Part shown: piece after piece, positions 35,337 through 44,115 of the stretch
Layout: each line of letters begins with the position of its first letter
Numbering within the stretch: position 1 is the stretch's first letter
Source: Faucicola sp048551375
GTDB taxonomy: Bacteria > Pseudomonadota > Gammaproteobacteria > Pseudomonadales > Moraxellaceae
Length of the DNA stretch: 64,000 nt
Assembly (NCBI RefSeq): GCF_048551375.1
Contig: NZ_JBLYZJ010000007.1
Coordinates: 1 to 64,000 of the forward strand
Direction: 5' to 3'
Notes under the pieces: model-generated
Told to the model about the DNA's origin: nothing
Seen by the model: the letters and a program-made list of their open reading frames with translations, nothing else
The model's database searches: none
Translations under genes and position numbers: made by a program

Positions 35337-36882
35337 TACACCGCCACTCCTCGACAGCACCGCCACGCTCACCGCCCCTGCGGTGTTATTGCCATACCAA
35401 CAGGCTTGGCTCGCTGATGACAGCCAACTTAAAATCGCTGAAAAATCACGCCGTATCGGACTAACATGGGCGGAAGCGGCTGATAATGTGCTTATCGCCT
35501 CTAGCGACAAGAAAAATGGCGGTCAGAATGTGTATTATGTCGGCTATAACCAAGACATGACGGTGGAGTTTATCGAAGCCTGTGCCATGTGGGCAAGGGC
35601 ATTTGACTATGTGGCAAGCGAAATCGAAGAGGGCTTGTGGGAAGACGAAGACAAGCAAATCAAAACCTTTACCATTCGCTTTCCCAAGTCCAAGCACCGT
35701 ATCACTGCCTTATCTAGCCGTCCCTCTAACTTGCGTGGTAAGCAGGGCGTGGTCGTCATTGATGAAGCAGCGTTCCATGAGGATTTGGCAGGGCTGATTA
35801 AAGCTGCGTTGGCGTTGCTGATTTGGGGTGGTAAAGTCCGTATCATCTCAACCCATAACGGTGATGAAAACCCATTTAACGAACTGATTAACGAAGTGCG
35901 AGGCGGTAAACGCAAAGGCTCGGTGTTTCGCTGTGACTTTGCCGAAGCCGTAGAGCAAGGGCTATACAAGCGTGTTTGCCTCCGCCGTGGTATCGAGTAT
36001 GACCCCATCGCAGAAGCCAACTGGGTGCAAGAAGTCTATGACTTTTATGGTGATGATGCGGATGAGGAGCTGGATGTCATCCCCTCGCAGGGGTCAGGGC
36101 GGTGGCTGTCATCGGCATTGCTTGAGCGACTGGCAAATGAGGCTGTGCCTGTGTTGACATTTACCGCTCCCAAAGGCTTTGATACTTGGAGTGAAGAGGC
36201 TCGTGTGGTGGAGGTGGACAATTGGCTAACACAGACAGTCGCCCCTATCCTTGATACGCTTGCCCCACAGGACAGCTATTTTTATGGCTTGGACTTCGCT
36301 CGCAAACGTGATGCTTCGTCTATGTGGGTGCAGGGGCAACGCATGAACCTCAAACGCTATTGTGCCTTTGTGCTGGAGATGATAAAAGTCCCTTACAATC
36401 AGCAAAAGCAAATCCTCGTGTATGTGACGGACAGGCTACCACGCTTTATCAAGTCGGCACATGATGCGACTGGTAACGGTGGCTACTTGGCGGAACAAAT
36501 GCAAATCAAGTGGGGTGAGCGTGTCGAGGCGGTGATGCTGTCGGAGGGTTGGTATCGTGAGCATACGCCTCACTTTAAGGCAAGCCTAGAGGATGGGACG
36601 ATTGAGGATATGCCAGCCAATAAGGATATCCGTGATGACCACTTGCTATTTCGTAAGGTGAAAGGGGTCGCCAAAATCCCTGCGGAACGCACCAATTCGC
36701 AAGATGGCAGTAATAAGCGACATGGGGATAGTGGGATTGCTCATTTGCTGTGTGATTATGCCAGTACCATGCCGATGGCGAGTATGGAATGGACACCTGT
36801 GCCGATTGGGGGACAAGTGCCGAAAGGGATGGAGGATATGTGGGAAAGTGGGGGTTATGGGGAGATGGGTGGGTTTGTGTGA
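35326..36882 (+). CDS. Large terminase subunit (Mu gp28-like)
   Basis: 518 aa from the ATG at 35326. The ATPase motifs are KSRRIGLTW (Walker A-like, ~residue 40) and VVVIDEAAF (Walker B, ~135-143). Nuclease-domain acidic residues are expected in the YGLDFARKRDASS region. It cuts and pumps phage DNA into the prohead. The stop codon directly abuts the stop of the minus-strand cargo operon, so the cargo begins exactly at the gene boundary. Confidence 0.9.
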   Translation: MVNNTPPLLDSTATLTAPAVLLPYQQAWLADDSQLKIAEKSRRIGLTWAEAADNVLIASSDKKNGGQNVYYVGYNQDMTVEFIEACAMWARAFDYVASEIEEGLWEDEDKQIKTFTIRFPKSKHRITALSSRPSNLRGKQGVVVIDEAAFHEDLAGLIKAALALLIWGGKVRIISTHNGDENPFNELINEVRGGKRKGSVFRCDFAEAVEQGLYKRVCLRRGIEYDPIAEANWVQEVYDFYGDDADEELDVIPSQGSGRWLSSALLERLANEAVPVLTFTAPKGFDTWSEEARVVEVDNWLTQTVAPILDTLAPQDSYFYGLDFARKRDASSMWVQGQRMNLKRYCAFVLEMIKVPYNQQKQILVYVTDRLPRFIKSAHDATGNGGYLAEQMQIKWGERVEAVMLSEGWYREHTPHFKASLEDGTIEDMPANKDIRDDHLLFRKVKGVAKIPAERTNSQDGSNKRHGDSGIAHLLCDYASTMPMASMEWTPVPIGGQVPKGMEDMWESGGYGEMGGFV

Positions 36883-37218
36883 TTAGTCACAACTGCCTTC
36901 CGCCCTTCTGACATAACCTAAATGACAAATACCGTCACGACAAATGGGAACTTGTTTGAATGCGGTGCATTTTCTACCATACTCTGGCATAGTTTCAGTT
37001 CTATCAGGTATTACTTTGGTTTCCACATATTTAAATTTTTCAGCTTCAGATGTTCCAAGTATAGATTTATTATCTTCTGTTTTCACGTTTGATAATAATA
37101 CTTTGCCATCATCGCTTTTGAAAATGTGCATTGTACCGCCTTTATACGTTTGGGTATAAGGCTTGGCAATAGCAAGTAAAGGCAAAGCTATCAGATAAAC
37201 TAAAAGTAATTTTTTCAT
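36883..37218 (-). CDS. Small secreted hypothetical protein, cargo operon gene 3
   Basis: 111 aa. A signal peptide (KKLLLVYLIALPLLAIA, cleavage likely near residue 18) is followed by a short beta-rich domain with four Cys in the C-terminal half (KCTAF, ICRDGICH, GSCD). It would be periplasmic and disulfide-bonded. It follows the membrane-protein gene by 18 bp in the same direction, so it belongs to the cargo operon. The family is not recognised. Confidence 0.6.
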   Translation of the reverse strand: MKKLLLVYLIALPLLAIAKPYTQTYKGGTMHIFKSDDGKVLLSNVKTEDNKSILGTSEAEKFKYVETKVIPDRTETMPEYGRKCTAFKQVPICRDGICHLGYVRRAEGSCD

Positions 37219-37236
37219 GTTAAACCTTCCAAAACT

Positions 37237-37797
37237 CTATGATTTACCCATTAATCTATCTAATGCTTTTTTTCTACCCTCTTTACGAATTTCACCGAGT
37301 GCTATTTGAGCTTTCAAGTCAGTAATATCTTGATAAATCTTATAAGCATTATAAATACTGAATGTCCATGTCAATAGGTAACTAATAGAAATAATATAAG
37401 TAAACTTGATAAAAGTAGTTAAGGAAGTAGAGGCTTTGGCAATATTTGGAATAATTGGTTCAATGCTACTATGTATTGCACTAAGTATGATTGCAGACAA
37501 AACATAAAATATTAATACTCTTAATAACCTTGCAGTTCTATCACTTACGTCTGCTTGAATACGATTGAATTCAGATTCCAATATTTTTGTTTGCTCTTTT
37601 GTATCATTAAGCTTAAAAAATGTTTGGGCGATTAAAGCTACGATGAAAAAAGCTGATGTTTGAAACCATTTAAAACTAATAGAAAATAGCACTGGATTAT
37701 TGAATAAAATAAATCCAATTAGTATTGAAAACGCTACGATTGATGTAATAATCATCGTAATATTAAAAATGCCTTTGCTATCATATAAAAAGTTCAT
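37237..37797 (-). CDS. Four-helix membrane protein, cargo operon gene 2 (RexB-like layout)
   Basis: 186 aa. Four hydrophobic helices lie at about 12-33 (TMIITSIVAFSILIGFILF), 44-61, 92-112 and 127-155. A charged coiled segment sits between helices 2 and 3, and the tail is basic (RKEGRKKALDRLMGKS). It starts 8 bp after the 372-aa gene, so the two are co-translated. Soluble protein first and small polytopic membrane protein second is the order of lambda rexA-rexB, where RexB acts as an ion channel. That parallel is structural inference, not a demonstrated homology. Confidence 0.6.
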   Translation of the reverse strand: MNFLYDSKGIFNITMIITSIVAFSILIGFILFNNPVLFSISFKWFQTSAFFIVALIAQTFFKLNDTKEQTKILESEFNRIQADVSDRTARLLRVLIFYVLSAIILSAIHSSIEPIIPNIAKASTSLTTFIKFTYIISISYLLTWTFSIYNAYKIYQDITDLKAQIALGEIRKEGRKKALDRLMGKS

Positions 37798-37805
37798 AAT
37801 CAGCC

Positions 37806-38924
37806 TTAACTGTCAGATATATTCTCTTTTAAAAACTGGAATAAATCTGCTCTTAATTGTATGTGATTGATACCATCATCAAACGTTTCAACTTTAATGA
37901 TTTTAGTTTGTCTAAACTCATCACCTCGTAATGAACCACCACCTTCATATTCAACTCTAAAATCCTCATCATCAAGATTTACCAATGATGTCGCTATTGT
38001 ATCTATAATAGTCTGTCCAGATTCTGATGTCTCACTAACTTTACCTTTTATGCGTAAAGTTATATCAATAAATAAATTATCATCTTGAAGATTATCTTTG
38101 AGTTTTTTGGAAAGTTTTTTATCCAAACCTAATTCTTGAATAACAGCGTTAAAAAGCCCAGACCTTTCATTATTGAAAGAAAAATTTGCAGATTTAAAGC
38201 CCGTAATATTTTTAGGTTGCTGTTCATTTGATGCTTCAATTTTTTGACTTAACTTAACAGACTTTGCAGGTTTTTCTCTGAAGATATCTTTGGCTTGTTG
38301 GCTAGGCATATCTTTAAATAAAATAATATTACCACCTAGCAAATTCGCACCACTTTCTCCCAGTAAATAATTCAAATACTCACTCAGTCTATTTATTCTA
38401 ATTGAACTACTTTGAATAACGGCTACATGGTTGCCTGTAATACCAAAATACAAAGTATTCTCTATAAATTCTTTTTGATATTGGTTTAGATTAGTTTCTG
38501 TAGTGTTATTCACATCATCAACGGTAACTAATCTTGTAGGATATCTTTTTACCCCATCTTCAAAACTGATAATGGTCTGAAATTTATTTTTTTCAATGTA
38601 GATTAATTCACCATAAATCATGCCATTTAATACACTGACTTCATTCAGAAAATAAAAATCTTCTGAATTGGCATTATTTTTATAATGACGATTGTCAGGT
38701 ATTGGGAATTTACAATTTTCATCCAATAATGCTTGTTGTAACAAGTCACTAAGCTGTTGGTTTTTTCCAACTATTGCTTGTTTGTAGTATACTGTGCGAG
38801 ATTTTTTAAAACTACGGCTCAAGATATTATCCTCTTTTAAAGGGTTGGCGTATAGAGGCTGAACAAACAAAACGTCAATTGGTGACGTGACATTTTCTGA
38901 AACGTTAGAAGTAATATTGTACAA
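37806..38924 (-). CDS. Soluble 372-aa protein, cargo operon gene 1 (RexA-like layout)
   Basis: 372 aa, starting with TTG; an in-frame stop lies directly upstream, so no longer frame exists. No membrane segment is seen. A central segment (NTLYFGITGNHVAVIQSSSI onwards, with LSEYLNYLLGESGANL) loosely resembles RexA's FLFVEGDTIGFARTVF...DFLIGKG region. The C-terminal part (IQELGLDKKLSKKLKDNL and DNLFIDITLRIKGK) could match its second domain. Codon and base use are more A/T-rich than in the flanking terminase and portal genes, which suggests recent acquisition. I consider it a candidate sensor of a superinfection-exclusion module. Confidence 0.55.
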   Translation of the reverse strand: MYNITSNVSENVTSPIDVLFVQPLYANPLKEDNILSRSFKKSRTVYYKQAIVGKNQQLSDLLQQALLDENCKFPIPDNRHYKNNANSEDFYFLNEVSVLNGMIYGELIYIEKNKFQTIISFEDGVKRYPTRLVTVDDVNNTTETNLNQYQKEFIENTLYFGITGNHVAVIQSSSIRINRLSEYLNYLLGESGANLLGGNIILFKDMPSQQAKDIFREKPAKSVKLSQKIEASNEQQPKNITGFKSANFSFNNERSGLFNAVIQELGLDKKLSKKLKDNLQDDNLFIDITLRIKGKVSETSESGQTIIDTIATSLVNLDDEDFRVEYEGGGSLRGDEFRQTKIIKVETFDDGINHIQLRADLFQFLKENISDS

Positions 38925-38970
38925 TCATAAGTTAAATCTAACGCTTTTTGCAAGGTATAAATAGTTTAAA

Positions 38971-39015
38971 TCGGAACAACGCCAACTATCCCAAAACCTA
39001 CCAACCGCATACACT
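38971..39015 (+). promoter_or_regulatory. Late promoter upstream of portal gene
   Basis: TCGGAACAACGCCAACTAT starts at 38971; TACACT begins at 39010, exactly 39 bp later; the portal ATG is 27 bp beyond. Same module as at 32897, 42860 and 53023. Confidence 0.65.
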
Positions 39016-39041
39016 CAAGCTAAAATCTTGAGGACTGCCCT

Positions 39042-40700
39042 ATGTCATGGTACAACCACCCACTCACCGCCCTAAAAGCCATACCCAACTCTATCAAACT
39101 GTTTAACAAAAACCAACTCAACCAAACGCAAACCGCCTCTTATCAAGAGCAACGCAGTATGACCGCCTATGGAGCGGAGTTTGAACACCCTGCCGTAGGT
39201 CTGACCCCTCGCAAAGTCCATAACCTACTCACCCAAGCCGAAGCAGGCAGTATGGGGGCAATGCTCGCCTTGTTTGAGGACATGGAAGAGCGTGACCTGC
39301 ATATCCTAGCCGAAATGAGCAAACGCAAACGTGCTGTCGTCAAACTGGATTGGCAAATCAAAGCCCCTGCCAATGCTGATGCTAACGAACAAAAATACAC
39401 CGATGCCATCGCCTCTATGCTAGAAGCGGTGGAAAACTGGGAGCAAATCATCACAGACAGCCTAGATGCCATTGGCAAAGGCTACTCATGCCACGAACTG
39501 CATTGGGTGCGTGATGGCAACCTTTGGCTGATTGATGATATCAACTGGCAGACACCGCATCGTTTTACTATCGACCCATTTAACCCCAATCAATTACGCC
39601 TATCAGGTGGCGGTATTGGTGATGATGAGGACTTGTGGGAAAACGCATGGCTAGTCCATACCCACAAAGCCAAATCAGGCTACCTTGTGCGTGGTGGGCT
39701 ACACCGTGCCTTGGTATGGTCGTATGTGTTTAAGAACTACAGCGTGCGTGACTTGGCGGAGTTCTTGGAGATTTATGGGCTACCCTTACGCCTAGGAACT
39801 TATCCAGCAGGGGCGACAGAGGGTGAGAAATTTACCTTACTCAAGGCAGTGATGGACATTGGACATCGAGCGGCAGGGATAATTCCGCAAGGCATGATGA
39901 TTGACTTCAAAGAGGCTGCCAAAGGCTCGTCCGACCCATTTATGGATATGGTGAAATGGTGTGAGCTGTCGCAGTCCAAAGCTATCTTGGGTGGTACATT
40001 AACCAGTCAAGCTGATGGTAAGTCATCGACCAATGCCCTCGGCAAAGTACATGAAGAAACTCGCCTAGAAATCCGTGACAGCGATGCCAAACAGCTTGCC
40101 AGTAGTATCAGCCGTGATGTGATTGGGGCGTTGATGCGGATTAACTACCCCGATGTATCGCCTAGACGTTATCCAAAGTTTGTATTTGATATCTCCGAAA
40201 ATGAGGATATCAGTGTATTTGCCGAAGCCTTGCCAAAACTTGTTGGCATTGGTATGAAAATCCCAGTTGAATGGGGGCATGAGAAACTGGGGATTCCACT
40301 AGCGAATGAGGGTGAGCCAGTATTATCAATGGTACAAACTAACAATACAGCAAACCAAGCACCGCTAACCGCTCAACTGGCTAACCTTACTTTGCTCAAC
40401 AAAAGCCAAGCGGATAAGCCTATCCCTGCCGAAACCACCGCAGAAAGCCAACGTATGGCGTTAGAAACTGGGGCGAATGCAGTGCTGTCTAACGAATTTT
40501 TGGCAGATATTGGCAAACATCTAACGGCGGATATGGTGCAAGCGTTACAAGGCTTTGATAGCTTTGAAGAGGCATTGGGCTATCTGTCGGACAATGTGCC
40601 AAGTGATAACCCTAAGCTGATGGCAAGCCTACAACAGATGATAGCCGTATCAATGGCGAAAGGCATTGATGACCAGCTAACCGCTCGTGGGGGTCAGTAA
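39042..40700 (+). CDS. Portal protein (Mu gp29-like, DUF935)
   Basis: 552 aa. The region from EERDLHILAEMSKRKRAVVK through the KGYSCHELHW and FKNYSVRDLAEFLEIYGLPL segments is characteristic of DUF935 portal proteins. It forms the dodecameric ring at the head vertex through which DNA is packaged and ejected. It is the first gene of the head block behind a late promoter and overlaps the next start by one base. Confidence 0.92.
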   Translation: MSWYNHPLTALKAIPNSIKLFNKNQLNQTQTASYQEQRSMTAYGAEFEHPAVGLTPRKVHNLLTQAEAGSMGAMLALFEDMEERDLHILAEMSKRKRAVVKLDWQIKAPANADANEQKYTDAIASMLEAVENWEQIITDSLDAIGKGYSCHELHWVRDGNLWLIDDINWQTPHRFTIDPFNPNQLRLSGGGIGDDEDLWENAWLVHTHKAKSGYLVRGGLHRALVWSYVFKNYSVRDLAEFLEIYGLPLRLGTYPAGATEGEKFTLLKAVMDIGHRAAGIIPQGMMIDFKEAAKGSSDPFMDMVKWCELSQSKAILGGTLTSQADGKSSTNALGKVHEETRLEIRDSDAKQLASSISRDVIGALMRINYPDVSPRRYPKFVFDISENEDISVFAEALPKLVGIGMKIPVEWGHEKLGIPLANEGEPVLSMVQTNNTANQAPLTAQLANLTLLNKSQADKPIPAETTAESQRMALETGANAVLSNEFLADIGKHLTADMVQALQGFDSFEEALGYLSDNVPSDNPKLMASLQQMIAVSMAKGIDDQLTARGGQ

Positions 40701-42052
40701 TGCCAAAAGGGCTAACAACTGGCATGGATTTTCGGTCACCGCCAACTGATGCCATCCACTACCTGCAACAAAGATATCCGCAAGCCAGTTGGGCTTATAC
40801 CGATTTGCTCGACAACGCCCATGACCGTGCCTTTGTGGTGGCGAAGATGATGGATGTGGACTTGGTAAGTACGGTACAGCAAAGCCTTGTCAAAGCCATG
40901 CAGGACGGCACAACCTACAAAGCATGGGCTAAAGATATCGACAAGGTACTTGCCAAAGCTGGCTGGTATGATGGACAAATCAATGTGGATAGTGAGGGCA
41001 ATGCCAAAAAAGTCGCCACAGGTGGACAGCACCGCCTAGAAACCATCTACCGCACCAATATGGCAAGTGCGTATGAGGCAGGACGGCAAAAGGTGATTTT
41101 TAATGAGCGTGAACATGACCCTTTCCCCTTTGTCATGTATTCCGCCATCATGGACAATCGTACTCGCCCAACGCATAAGGCATTGCACGGCAAGGTAATG
41201 GCAAAAAGCGACCCTGCTTGGCAGTCCATCAGCCCACCCAACGGCTATAACTGTCGCTGTACTATCGTGGAGCTGACACAGGGGCAGATAGACCGCTACG
41301 GCTATACCGTCAGCAGTAGCGATGGCAAGCTATCAACGGAGGTAGTCGAACTGCCAAACGGCAATACCGCCCAACGTACTTTGTTTGAACTGGATAATGG
41401 AGCGGTATTTAAGACGGATGTGGGGTTTAACCACGCTCCCAAAGTCCTACCCATGCAAGCGTTATTTGACAAAGCGATATTGGCAGAGCCGAAACTGGCT
41501 ACCAAAGTGCTTGAGCAAACCCTCAACAACCCTCGTGTGGTCGATGACCTTGCCAAAACTTTTAGGACATTTGCCAGTCCGATTGTGGCACAGATACCGC
41601 CCCCCAATGCTCCGCCTGTGGTGATACGCAATACAGGGGCATACCAACACGTTGGGGCGTTGGATAGTCAAGTGGTAACCGTGCTAGAAACTCATGGGAT
41701 TAACCTACAAACGCCTGTACTTACCATCACTGATGACGATGTTACTCATGCTATGCGAACAGATAAGCATAACCCAGTACCACAAAGTTGGTTTTTGGAT
41801 TTGCCAAAGCATCTTGCCAAGCCTGATGCGGTATTACTTGACACTCTACAAACACAACCTACGATATTACTGGCGTATGTGATGCCAAATAATATGTGTT
41901 ACAAAGTTGCGGTAAAATTGAATTACGCTGGCAAGCTAAAAGTAGAGGGTAAAAAAATGAAGGTATTGCGGAATAATGTGATAACCACACAGATTGTGGC
42001 GATTGGTAATTTGCAACAAGTTGAATATGTGGTGTTACAGGGGAAGATATAA
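40700..42052 (+). CDS. Minor head protein F with C-terminal PBECR-type nuclease domain
   Basis: 450 aa. The N-terminal ~230 residues are the Mu gpF/SPP1 gp7 head-morphogenesis domain (RTNMASAYEAGRQ, then DNRTRPTHKALHG and NGYNCRCTIV). After a linker, residues ~315-450 (ITDDDVTHAMRTDKHN, WFLDLPKHLAKPDAVLLD, KVAVKLNYAG) resemble the phage Barnase-EndoU-ColicinE5/D-RelE (PBECR) nuclease group, which is known as C-terminal fusions to gpF-type proteins. Such a domain could enter the host with the DNA and act as an RNase-like effector. Confidence 0.85.
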   Translation: MPKGLTTGMDFRSPPTDAIHYLQQRYPQASWAYTDLLDNAHDRAFVVAKMMDVDLVSTVQQSLVKAMQDGTTYKAWAKDIDKVLAKAGWYDGQINVDSEGNAKKVATGGQHRLETIYRTNMASAYEAGRQKVIFNEREHDPFPFVMYSAIMDNRTRPTHKALHGKVMAKSDPAWQSISPPNGYNCRCTIVELTQGQIDRYGYTVSSSDGKLSTEVVELPNGNTAQRTLFELDNGAVFKTDVGFNHAPKVLPMQALFDKAILAEPKLATKVLEQTLNNPRVVDDLAKTFRTFASPIVAQIPPPNAPPVVIRNTGAYQHVGALDSQVVTVLETHGINLQTPVLTITDDDVTHAMRTDKHNPVPQSWFLDLPKHLAKPDAVLLDTLQTQPTILLAYVMPNNMCYKVAVKLNYAGKLKVEGKKMKVLRNNVITTQIVAIGNLQQVEYVVLQGKI

Positions 42053-42053
42053 A

Positions 42054-42146
42054 ATGGCTACAGCTGACTCATTTCAATCCACATTTGCAAAATTGCAAAT
42101 GACTGTGACTACGGCTGACTCGAACAGCATAATAAGCACCAAGTAA
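42054..42146 (+). CDS. 30-aa ORF after F, uncertain
   Basis: ATG at 42054 with a strong upstream GGGGAAG at ideal distance, reading MATADSFQSTFAKLQMTVTT then ten more residues to TAA. It contains a short direct repeat (GCTGACTC twice). It may be a real small peptide or a remnant of a degraded gene in the 177-bp gap between F and G. Confidence 0.3.
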   Translation: MATADSFQSTFAKLQMTVTTADSNSIISTK

Positions 42147-42229
42147 TCTTGGCTCTTAACCGTTACCCATTGGAAACAATAGCCACAGCTTTATTATGCA
42201 ATCAAACCTAACAAAAATCAAGGTGCTAG

Positions 42230-42709
42230 ATGACAATTAATCTTGATGCCAGTGAGCTAGACAGGGTATTACAACACGCCTCGCAACATCTCACCAATAC
42301 CGAACCGCTGATGGAGGATATCAGCCGTCAATTGGTCACAGAAACTAACTTAAATTTTGATTTTGGTGGACGACCTGTATGGGCTGGGCTATCGCCTGTG
42401 ACATTGGCAAGGCGTAGAGGCGGTGCAGGGTGGATATTGCAAGACACAGGTAAACTTAAAAAGAGTATTACTAGTAGTCATACCATCGATACCGCAACGG
42501 TAGGCACGAATTTAAAATATGCTCCCACTCACCAATTTGGAGCAACGCAAGGACAGTATGGCTATACCAAACGCAATAGCCCAATTCCTTGGGGTGATAT
42601 CCCTGCTCGTCCATTTATTCCGATGGATAAAAATGGCGATATCAGCTATGACGGATTTTTGGCAGTGCGTGAGGTGGTAAATAATTATTTGGCAGGGGCA
42701 TTTGCATAA
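42230..42709 (+). CDS. Virion morphogenesis protein (Mu gpG-like)
   Basis: 159 aa. The segment NFDFGGRPVWAGLSPVTLARR and the later PARPFIPMD motif are typical of the phage virion morphogenesis family. In Mu, gpG is linked to both head and tail completion and acts near the neck. A terminator follows before the protease operon. Confidence 0.88.
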   Translation: MTINLDASELDRVLQHASQHLTNTEPLMEDISRQLVTETNLNFDFGGRPVWAGLSPVTLARRRGGAGWILQDTGKLKKSITSSHTIDTATVGTNLKYAPTHQFGATQGQYGYTKRNSPIPWGDIPARPFIPMDKNGDISYDGFLAVREVVNNYLAGAFA

Positions 42710-42797
42710 TGGGGTTTATATCAATTTAAAGTGCGTTAGATGGGTGTTAGATTTGATGTTAATGATAATTTGGTATCTTTGTAGCTTATTCAACATA

Positions 42798-42824
42798 AAC
42801 GCCTAAATACAGGCGTTTTTTTAT
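42798..42824 (+). terminator. Rho-independent terminator after gpG
   Basis: The stem AACGCCT / AGGCGTT (42798-42804 and 42811-42817) runs into a T7 tract. It isolates the portal-F-G operon from the next late operon. Confidence 0.85.
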
Positions 42825-42859
42825 GCGGTGAATTTATTAAAAATCAGACCCCAAAAAAC

Positions 42860-42904
42860 TCGGAAATCTGCCATTTATCTTTTGGGGATAAAGGTTGGCA
42901 TGAT
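42860..42904 (+). promoter_or_regulatory. Late promoter upstream of protease gene (Mu PI position)
   Basis: TCGGAAATCTGCCATTTAT starts at 42860, and CATGAT begins 39 bp later at 42899. The protease ATG is 28 bp beyond. Mu has a C-dependent promoter, PI, at this place. Confidence 0.65.
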
Positions 42905-42931
42905 ACGGCTATCAATCATTAGTAGGTGCTT

Positions 42932-44044
42932 ATGAAACTATCTGCATTATCTCTAGCCTTAAACCAAACTGGCATACCTGCCAATCATTTTTTGATATTC
43001 CCTGAAGGGACAAACATCAAAGCGGTGGATGGTCGTCCAGATGATGTTGACGGCTGGGTGATGCAATCTGATAACGGTACGGCATTAGCAACCGCCCTCA
43101 ATCAGTCTGCCAAAGATTTGGTAATCGACTACGAACATCAGACCATTCTTGCCAAAGAAAACGGAAAACCTGCCCCAGCGGCAGGGTGGCTAAAAGCAGG
43201 TGGCTTTGTGTATGTCGATGGTGTCGGCTTGTGTAGTACACAGTATAACTTTACCAAAAAAGCCCAAGAATATATCGACAATAAAGAGTACCGCTTTAAA
43301 TCACCTGTCATCTTGTATGACAACAAAGGCGTGGTGAATGGCTTGCATAGTGTCGCCCTGACCAATGACCCTGCTTTGACCATTCTTGACGAACTCAAAC
43401 CCACTTTGCTGACAGCAACGATTAGCATTAACCAACCCTCTAGCAATCAATCTCAACAGGACAACCCCATGAACAAACTCCTTGCCCTAGTTGTCGCAAG
43501 TCTTGGCTTGCCGACCACTACTACCGAAGACCAAGCAGTGACAGCCTTGTCACAAAATATTGACGTTATCAAAACCAAAGCCACGGCTAAAGGCTTGGCG
43601 TTAGATGATAGCCAAACCTTGGCAAGTCTAACCGCTGAACTTGATAAAGTCGGTGAACCAATTCCTGCTACTTTGGAGCAAAAAGAACCCGACCCTGCCA
43701 AGTATGTGCCGATTGAAGTGGTGACTGCGTTAAATGAGCAAATCGCTCAACTGCAAGGTAACCAAAAAGACCCAGCTGAAGAGGCAGTACAAGAAGCATT
43801 AAGCAATGGTCAGCTACTCCCTGCTCAACAAAACTGGGCAATGCTGTATGCCAAGCAAGATTTGGCAGGTTTTACTGCATTTTTGGCAAAACAACCCAAA
43901 ATCACCGCCTTGACCCAAAGTCAAACCGCAGGTAAGCCAGTGCCACCCACTCAAACCCAAGTTGCGTTGACCGCTGATGTGGAACTGGTAGCACAGCAGA
44001 TGGGGCTAGATGCCAAAGACTTGGTAAGTAATATGGCTGGTTAA
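42932..44044 (+). CDS. Prohead protease/scaffold (Mu gpI-like)
   Basis: 370 aa from the ATG at 42932. The N-terminal ~165 residues match the Mu gpI protease (IDYEHQTILAKENGKPAPAAGW with conserved His, and the TNDPAL motif with Ser/Thr context). The C-terminal part is a helical scaffold. It would process scaffold and head proteins during prohead maturation. A second in-frame start with its own ribosome site lies at 43469. Confidence 0.88.
   Translation: MKLSALSLALNQTGIPANHFLIFPEGTNIKAVDGRPDDVDGWVMQSDNGTALATALNQSAKDLVIDYEHQTILAKENGKPAPAAGWLKAGGFVYVDGVGLCSTQYNFTKKAQEYIDNKEYRFKSPVILYDNKGVVNGLHSVALTNDPALTILDELKPTLLTATISINQPSSNQSQQDNPMNKLLALVVASLGLPTTTTEDQAVTALSQNIDVIKTKATAKGLALDDSQTLASLTAELDKVGEPIPATLEQKEPDPAKYVPIEVVTALNEQIAQLQGNQKDPAEEAVQEALSNGQLLPAQQNWAMLYAKQDLAGFTAFLAKQPKITALTQSQTAGKPVPPTQTQVALTADVELVAQQMGLDAKDLVSNMAG
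43469..44044 (+). CDS. Nested scaffold protein (Mu gpZ-like internal start)
   Basis: The ATG at codon 180 of the protease gene begins MNKLLALVVASLGLPT and is preceded by CAGGA at proper distance. Translation from here gives a 191-aa Ala/Gln-rich helical protein, the free scaffold. Mu makes its scaffold Z in the same way from within gene I. Confidence 0.6.
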   Translation: MNKLLALVVASLGLPTTTTEDQAVTALSQNIDVIKTKATAKGLALDDSQTLASLTAELDKVGEPIPATLEQKEPDPAKYVPIEVVTALNEQIAQLQGNQKDPAEEAVQEALSNGQLLPAQQNWAMLYAKQDLAGFTAFLAKQPKITALTQSQTAGKPVPPTQTQVALTADVELVAQQMGLDAKDLVSNMAG

Positions 44045-44063
44045 TTACCCTAATACTTTAACT

Positions 44064-44086
44064 GGGCGTATGCGATACGCCCCTAC
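44064..44086. repeat. GGGCGTATGCGATACGCCC palindromic repeat in prophage
   Basis: Host-type repeat in the short gap between the protease and decoration genes, directly before the ribosome site. Confidence 0.8.
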
Positions 44087-44115
44087 ATAAAATCATTTAT
44101 ATGTAAGGAAAGATT

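Noticed and set aside
42071..42110. TTTCAATCCACA near 42073, similar to the CRISPR-like motif at 14358
   Set aside because: Only about 11 bases agree, and the following ATTTGCAAAATTGCAAAT palindrome has no counterpart. It lies inside a plausible 30-aa ORF.
42710..42931. Possible mom-like or extra late gene between gpG and the protease
   Set aside because: No ORF is present. The gap holds only a terminator and the late promoter.
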